From a virus, in IMG/VR virus record IMGVR_UViG_3300030102_005966, positions 1 to 63,679 of that record: DNA of 63,679 nt; one strand, given 5' to 3'. Positions 33,901 to 42,900 of the stretch are shown piece by piece. A program made the position numbers and the translations under genes. The notes under the pieces are model-generated. The model did not search any database. It saw nothing but the letters and a program-made list of their open reading frames with translations, and had not been told where the DNA came from. Positions within the stretch are counted from its first letter, which is position 1. The number at the start of each line of letters is the position of its first letter.

Positions 33901-36900
33901 ACGGGGTTATACTCCATTATCTCCGTAGCAAGATCGAAATCTTCCTCGGTTTCTAGCTTTCTTATCAACTGAGTATCTCCCCCGGAGAAAGCTTTGCGGA
34001 GATTAACTAGCCGATGAACTATTAGCTCAACGGTAAGCCCGTCTAAAATTTCTAATTGTTCATGAGAATTAAACAGGGGCTCTGTCCGAGTAAGGACAGC
34101 ATTTGTTATTGTTTTGTTTTGAGCTGCTAAAACAAAATTCCTAGCCATCTCCCCATCATCAAACGACTGATATGATTCCCGAAGCCCCTCAAGAAAAGCA
34201 GTTGCCCCACTTATAGTAAAGGTTTGGGTTTCAATCTGTGTGCGGAGATTAGCTACTTTCTCACGGGTGAACACATCAAACTCTGCTCCAAAGTCGTCAG
34301 CCAAAAAGTCATAAAGAGCCTCGTTTGCTCTTATATAAACGGGCTCCGAGTCTAGCTTGGGGTCATCATCAGTAAGAGGGACATCAACCAGTTCGACTCC
34401 TGTATCCCCTTTACGTAAGGAGAACCGATGTGACCTTTCAACGTCAACAATCTTAAGGTTGTTGTCGGATATAAAATCCAAAACCTCTTGCTTCAAAACC
34501 TTGCCTGCTCCGCGAATAACACTCCCCTTTTCGTCGCGGTCTTCTTGAGCGCGATCTGTATTTAGCTCCGGATTAAATGCCGCCTCAAGTCCCCGATCTA
34601 CGAGGAACTCAAACTCAGATTGAGGAACGCCCTGCTGGAAGAAAATGGCTCTAACTTGATTCCAATCTAGTCCCTTCTTTGCCCAGTTACTTTCTTCAAC
34701 CGCTTTAGCAGCTTTGGAATACCAGTAAGTTTCTTGGGTGTCCTTATCTAAAGAGGATACAAAACTAGGACCGCGCCTCGTGGCTCGGATGGATGTGTTA
34801 AGTTCTTCCGATATCCCCGCCTTCCGGAGCAAATTCAATCGGCGTTGCTTCAACATTGCCTTCATGGGCTCATTGCCTGTTTTAAACAACGTATCAACTA
34901 GCGTGTCTATTGTATCCTCCTTGACGGCGGCGACACGCCTCGCGGATCTTTTAAGGTCAGCATCTGACATACCACCAAACACCTTAGCGGACATTTCATT
35001 CATTGATGGGTCACGCAAGGATTCCCACTCAGTTACTTCATCATTCCACGCCTCACCTTTAGGAGCACCCTGTGCCCTGTATTCCAACGCTCCACCGGGA
35101 TCAATGTGTGTGGCAACATCTACCCCGATCTGTTTCCCCTTGGCGTCCACCACGGGTTGCATCATTAAATTATCAGCTACCAGCCCCACGGCATCCCAAT
35201 TTGCAAGCCACGCATGAGCTGCAAAATCCTGCTGGGCAGACTCAACATGCTCTGGATTATTTGTATCGAAAGCCTTTAACTCCGGAACCCACTCGGAAGC
35301 CGTTCCCAGCTTTCCATCTAGCTCAACAAAATAAAGCGGGACTGTGGTGGACTTAGTAACCCTGTAGAGGAGGGAAGCAAGCATTTCATTACCTGCATGA
35401 TCTCTCGACTGGGACTCCTTGTAATAAAACGTGGTCCCGTCTTTAGTTGTATAAAGACCCCCCGGATTTGACCCTAGCTGCCCCCCTATCCGCTCCCACT
35501 TGGACTCGTCAGGGCTGTGCCTCGGGTGAAGATACAGATCAGAGATATCAAAATCAGTATCAAGCCCCATATCACCATACTCCCTTCTCTCGGAACTGGC
35601 GAAGGTCTGCCTTCCCCCCAAGGCGACGGATGACAACTGCCAGTTTTTAATGGGTTTTCTATCGTCCTCTGTTTGCAGCTCATCAAACAAATCAGCGGAA
35701 GTTTCCGAAGGAGCGTATTTAAATCCGATGCTATGGGCATCCTGAAGGTCTTGAATATACTTGGCTATCTTTACTTCTTCCGCTATTGGTCCCCGCCCTT
35801 TCCGTAGATCATCAAGAACCTCGTCATCTAAAGGTTTGAGGTCGTTACCAAACCGGGCAGTTGGTAACATTATATCCCCGAAAACTGACGTTAATATAGT
35901 CCCCGCTTGTATGGTGGGGGTGTCAGGGTCTTCTGATATATATCCTTCTCCGGTAAGAGAATACCTAGCTTCTTTGGATACTTTGTCGTTAATTAAATCT
36001 AGCCTTTCCGCTGATACAGGGTTTCGTGCGAGCCACGCAGATATTGCTTTGTGGGCTGTGCGAGGAGTTCCCGCCTTAATCTCAGACTCAAGGTTATCCC
36101 CACCAAAATCTCCTGACATGGTTATACTGCGGAAAACAAAATCAGCAGCTCCCGTGGACGCCCTAAGGGAAGTCCTATTCATGTCGCTAGTGTGGAAGTT
36201 ATTACGCTCCTCAATGTCAACGATCTTGAGGGTATCCGTATTTATAGTGGCTCCGGCAGAATTTTTAATTAGATTAGAAGAATGAACTCGGTCTTTGTTC
36301 CATGGTTTAGGTTCAATCGGGTTAAAGTTTTCGTCCACCTTGCCTTCGGGAGAGAAGAACGGAACCCAAATATTTGGTGACATACCCTCAGCAGGATCAC
36401 TTTGCCAGTCCTCATACATGCGGACAGTGGTAGCTCCTGCTTCTTCAGCTACAGAAGCATTTTCCCACGAATAGAAACTACCTCCACGTAAAGCCTCTAG
36501 GGTTTTTCCATTTAAGTATCTATCTTTTATATGATCCAACTCTTGGGATAGTAATGACCTAAACTCAGCTACTACATCTTGAACACTAGTAGCTCGATAC
36601 TTTATAAAGGAATCCATCTCAGATTCATTTATATTGTTAGTGTTGGCAAAGACCTCACTAAGCGTTTGTTCAACAGGGGGTCCGGCGTCGCCTATCCGTT
36701 CACGTTGAAGGCTCTCTTTTTCCTTTGCTATTTCTTCGGCGGCTACACTATCATCCTCCTCAACCCCCATACTATAATCCTCAAGCCTACCCTCCAGTTG
36801 GTGTATAAGAAAATCTTGCTCATTTAGTGCTTCGAGAAGCTTTTTATTCTCCTCAAAATTATCCATGGCACGTTTTGAGTCCCGTTCAATTAGCGTGTCG

Positions 36901-39900
36901 TTCCACTTGCTAACGTCATAGTCGTTACGAAAATCAAATGGATTGTCTGATTTTATCCCAACTTGATATAAGTCCGTAGGACGGAAAGACACAACACCAA
37001 CATCGGAGGTCACTACAGAAGCTTCCGGGTCAGAGGCAAAACCTACCGAGGTAGCTCCTACCTTCTGTAAAGCCGTTGGGTTACCAGTGAATCCAGCCTC
37101 CTCCCATACTTTTTTGTTAAAGCTTCCTTCTAACGCCTGTCGCCTAAGATACTGTTCAGCAGGGAGCCTTGTAGTTATGCCCTGCAGGGCATAATCGGGG
37201 TCATCAACCAATTCGGCTAACCTCCTCTCGTATTCTTTAGTTATAAAGGGAGCTAGTTGCGCCTGAACCTTCGGAGGAAGTAAAGTAAGTGATCTTATGT
37301 CGTATCCCCTAGCCTCTCGCACATCTGTCCATATGCCTGCAAACCTCCATGATTTCCATTCTTGAGCAAACTTTATATCGGGGGCGGCAGAAAAACCATC
37401 ATTCTCCGTCCGGAACTTTGATGGCGGGTTAAACAAGGCATTAGTCCCGTGCCAAAAAGATGTCTGCATCCCCGCCGCTTTTTGGTTCTTCGTTACCTCC
37501 ATAGAGAGTGTAGCGAAAGACCTGTTGTTATCTACACTCCACGCCTCAAGGACATCGTTAAAGGTAGCAATAGCTGTTTGCTCACGCAGATAAGCTTTAA
37601 CTTTAGCTAAGCCTGCCTCTACCTTAGTGCGGAATGCTCCGTTACGTTTGACTGTGGGGTCGTCTTCTTCAACAGCTTTAATAATTGCCTCGGCGGAAAG
37701 GTTAATCTGCGCTGGGTTAACTTTCCCAGCGGTGGCGGCGATTGGCTCTAAAGGTAGTATAGTATCAGCGGTTTCTTGCGCTTCGGTATTTTCACGCAAA
37801 ACTTGATCGAGAGACTTAAAATCGCCCGATACACCATTATAAAGGTCATGAAGAATTACTGTAGGGTATTGCAAACCCAAGTCTTTCCAAAGATACGCAG
37901 GTCCGAATGCCTTATAATCATTAGATGTTACTGAGGAGAACCACAAAGGTTTATCTTCTTCAAAAGCTTGAGCTGCCTCTGCATAACGTGCGTCGAACCT
38001 ATCTTGTAATGAGTCATCGCCGTTGTCCCCATTAAGAGCAGTTCGCCATGCCTTGTGTCCTTCTTCCAACGTATCAGCCACAATGGAGGACTTACGTGCC
38101 TCAATCGAAGAAGGTGTAATCCGGCGAGCGGCTGGGACAATTTCTCCTCGGGTGTCGAGAAGTATCGGAGGAACGGAGGCTCCCTCAAAACCAGCAGCAG
38201 AAAGTTTTTTGGATAGAAAGTCTTTAAGCTTAGTGGTCGATTTAGGGTTATTCCGAATCCAATTCTGAACTGCCCGGTTACGGTCGTAATCAGTGTGGCT
38301 ATTATTTAAGGACACTTGCAGGTCGTCATCGCCTTTATCCCCTGTTAAAGCTTTTGAATAAACAGCATCTTCCGCACCTGTAAGCGCAGCTGTCCCCGCA
38401 AAAAACTTATCGCGTAGCGCAAACAAACTGTCTGCCGGATTAGCTGGGTCAAAAGTAAGAACACCAGGGTCATACCGATACCCGTTTTGCATCGCATGGT
38501 ATTCCTCCTCGATTGATTTGAGAGCAGCTTCATACCTAGGATTGTTTCGTTTGAAACGAGATGCCACTGACATACGGGCATACATACGCTGTAGTGCGTG
38601 TTTCATCACTTTAAACAGTGATGGCTTCTGGCTAAAGAAACGCTGAGCATCTTCCGTAGTAGCTCCGTTAACTCTTATTTGAAGTTGCTGGCGCAGGAAC
38701 TCATCCATTAAAAGACGCTTTCGGTTTGCTACTACTTCAGGGTCTTCGGACTGGAGTTCTGCAGTTAGCTCCGCTAAATCTTCCTTAGACCTATTTGCGT
38801 AATAAGCCTCTGCCATTTCCACAAACTCTCGATCTGTAGTCTCATCAATTAAGGCATCTAACTCTGACTGACTTACCGACTCAACAGCAGCAACGTGTAT
38901 GATTTCTTCGTCCCAAATGTAGTCAACAATCTTCTGCAGGTTATGGTTACCCATATCCCCCGCCTCTTCTAGAAACAGTCGTTGAATTAAATTATCGGGG
39001 CTTACGTATACAGTTCCTAAGGATTGATACATGACATTACCTTGGGTAGCCATGCTGTCAGGCATCAACGCTATTCTTACATGGTGTCGGTAAGCAAGTC
39101 CATTAAGCCTTTTGGATACAACCTTAACAAGTTGGTTAGCCCTGCGGAGAGTGGTGGGTGACCATCCTTTTATAGGTTCTCCCTTTGATGTCGTAGACGA
39201 CATCAAAGCAGATTGCATTGCCCCCTCAAACTCATTTGTCCAGTTGCGTCTATCGGCTCGGATATCCTTAATAACTTTAGGTGTAGGAGCTGGGGTGGTC
39301 GTAGGAGTTACTACTTCGGGAGTTGACTCAACTTCAGAAGCCGTTCCTGCAAAAGCATCAACAGCCGCATAACCGTCGGCGGCTTGTGTAATAGCCTCAT
39401 TAGCTGCCGCTTCAAGAGCCGTAGTAAATGATAAAGCGTTTTCGTTGCTTGACCTTTGAATAGGTAAAGCGAATGAAGTGACTTGCTCTAAAGCTTCCCG
39501 ATATCTACTTACCTGTCCGGGCTGTATGTTTAGATTAAATACTCTAAGAATAGCATCAAGGACTCGTCTAAAAACATTCGGAGACGATTGGCTAGATAGA
39601 GCTTTTAGAACTCCTTGGAACTCCGGGGAAGTAAAAAGATGAGATATAAACTCGTCAACACTACCTAAAGCATCCGCGACAAGTGGGGTCATCATCCCGT
39701 TCTTTGATGCTTCCGTGGCAATTTCTGCCATTAAATTTTCGATGCCTTCAATCGCAGCTTGTTGCTCCGGGGTGATTACTGGAGCAGTGCTCCCCGGAGG
39801 TCTGTCAGCTCCTTCCGGAATACCCCTTACTATATCAGCCGTAAGGGCGTGTAAATATTCATGAAGAAGAACGCCGGAAACACCCGCCCCGTTATGACCA

Positions 39901-42900
39901 TTAACAAATATAGCTACCGTGTGGGTTCCGTCAGATGACTTTGTATACTTACCAGCTAGGTGTCCTTGCTGGGAACTTGTAAGGACGAACTTTACATTAC
40001 GTATAAAGTCTTCGCTGCGGAGCAGCATTTTAGCAGCCAGCTTACGAAGGGGGTCAGGATCAGTCGATTCAATTTTGCGTAAGGCAGATATAACTGTCTC
40101 AGGGTCGCCATTAACTAAACCTAATGTATCAATTTCGTTTAAGTTTTGCTCTAGGATAGCTTCTTCGTTTAGCTCAGTTACATACGAGTTAGCGAATAAC
40201 TCAAACGAAGCTGACCGCACCGACCGAACGAGGTTGGTTGTCTGCCTATCAGTTAAATCGGAGCGGAGAATACGTTTAGCGTATGCTCGCATAGACCCCA
40301 TGAATTCTGCATCTTCTTCGATATTACCGTAAACGGAATCAGAACCAGTCCAATACAACCGGAGTAAAGCAGCAAGCGGTCTGCCCTTCTTTCCGGGCAC
40401 GTTTGTTATAAAATCAAATAAAGCGTTTAGCTCAGTCCCTTCATTAGGTCCGGAAGTAGCCCAAGAGAACAAAACGCCTAAGGCGTCCTCATTTGAAAGG
40501 CTTTCAACGTAATCACGAGCGTCACCCCCATAAACACTACGGGTTAAGAAATTATTTATCTGCCCCCGCACTGACTGCACCTTGCCTAAGAGAGCAATAG
40601 AAGCGCGAGTTAACGGGATAAGAACCCTAGTGGATCGGCGGGGTAGCCCAGCCGCAACCATGGGTTCTACCAAAGCGTCAAGCTTTCGCTCTTGGGCAGT
40701 TGTATTAGACTCATCAAGGGGTTTCTTAGCTGCTTTCCATACTTTTACATTAGCGGCTTGTCTCCTGCGGTTCTGTAAATTTTGATACCTGTCCTTTACC
40801 CGAGTGGCAATAGCTGGGATATCCGGCATACGCCCCTCAGAAAAAAGAGAGTTATTTAATACAAAGTCACGTAAGAAAATATTTAAAACCGCATCGGGCT
40901 GCGTTGTCGGGTTACTTAAAACAGGAAGTGAATCAGCCACAACACGAGCTGTCCCGCTTTTACCGAGTTGAGTCCTCTGTAGCAAAGCAGGAATAGCTCC
41001 CGCCGTAGGAACAAGAAGCTCCCCTCTTTTGGTTTGCCGTGTCTCTACTAAGCCATCGGCAATTAACCCCTGTCTAAGAGACAACAAGTGAAGCATTAAC
41101 TGAGCTTCTAACTTAACCGCAGACTCAGCATGAGAAGCAGCATCTTTACGCAGACGAGTGCGCTCCCCCTCAGCGGGCTGAGCAGGACGCAGAAGGTTTT
41201 CAAGGATGGAGGGATCGGAATCAAAGTATTGACGGAGAGACCCTATTGCCATTTCGACAGGAACCGATTCCCCGTCTTCGACCATTACAGTGTCCCCCTC
41301 GTTATTGATAGTATAGGCTCCCTTACCCACATCATAAGATGAGACACCAAATAAGCTTACCAGTCTTCCTAGTTGAGCAAGCGTATTGTCATATGTAGGT
41401 AGTGGCTCTCTAACTACATTTAGGGATACTACAGTGCCTCCTTGGACAACCCCTTTAACTAGACCCGTTGAGTCGTCAAAAAGGATTGCAGGGTTGACTT
41501 GGTCAGTTCCCCTAGGAACTCGGACAGGAACCCCATGAGCAAGTAGCAAAGATACTGTTGCAGGATCATTGTCAAATACCCCTAGACCTTCGGAGTCCAC
41601 ATAAGCACGTATCTTTCCATCTTCGTCCCGTATAACTTTTTTATCAGATCCCTTAAGACCTTTGTAACCCCGTGCTGGGCTTACTTTAACTTTTGGATAC
41701 TTTTCGTTTATTTTCTCAGCGAGAAGCTCTGTCTTTTGCTTATAGTAATTAGCAGGATACTTACTCCTAGAGGGCATCCCCCGCTCCCCCGGCTTTAGCT
41801 CAACGAGTTCACCCGAATGGACTAAAGCATTAAAAGCTAATACTTCGGCGGCAGTATATCTATCGTCTATAAATTCTTCTTTTGTAAGCTTCTTACGTGT
41901 AGTTGCTTTTTTCTTAGCTTTCTTAGCTTTCTTAGCTTTCTTAGCTGCTTTCTTCTTAGCTGATTTTTTCTTATCCCCTACCTGAAGTTCGTTCAGCCTC
42001 TGTTCAGCTTCATCTTCACTCTCAGCCGCTACGTCATCACTAGATATCTCAAGCTGGGCAGCTGTATCTTCACGAGAACTAGGAACGGCTTGCTCAGGTT
42101 TGTTCTTTTCAGCTAACTCAGCGGCACTAAGATTTTCTGATCCCTTTAAATGGTCAACTGCAGTTCCTACTGGATCAGTTTCGGCACTATCGTCTACCGA
42201 TACCACAGGAACATCAGCCGTCGTAGCTGCTTCAGATGTTATGGGCTCGCTTTCCTGTATGTCGTTAAGGACAGAATTAGTAATAACGCTTCGAGCCCCA
42301 CGACCTAGTTTATATTTGGATTCTTTGTCCGCTTTCTTTTGCCTCTCTAACATGTCTATGGCTTGCGCCACAGACTCCGGGTTAACATTTTTGCGGAGTT
42401 CACCCAAAAGCTCCATCATGTCTTCGTCAGAAGTAGACTTAGGAGGAGCTGTATTAGCATCCGGAGTTGTGTTTTCAATCTCTCTGTCGATGCGCTCAAT
42501 TTCTTTTGACGCTCTAGCAAACCCTTTTTCTTGCTGCTCTCTCTTAGCCTTAAATTCAGCAGGTAGCGAGGATCGGAACACCGCTATCTTATTCATTTGC
42601 TCAGCTAACGTAAGAGCCTGCCCCGTCCATTCTCCCGTGTATGGGTTTCTCACTCCAATTATAACCCCACTATCCGTGACATTATAATCCGGGTCATTAG
42701 TAACAGCCGCGACAGAGTCTTCATTTTCCAGCCGAGGAAGAAGCTCCTGTTGTTCTTTGGTAAACTCTTGAGAGACTTCTGAGTCCGCAGTCTCCAGCTC
42801 TTTGCGTAAGGGAGCCAGTGCAGAATGCAGCATATCCCAATGAGTAAATCTTTGCTTTGAATCAAAATGCCGGAACTGCTCTTCCTCTTCCACTAACTCA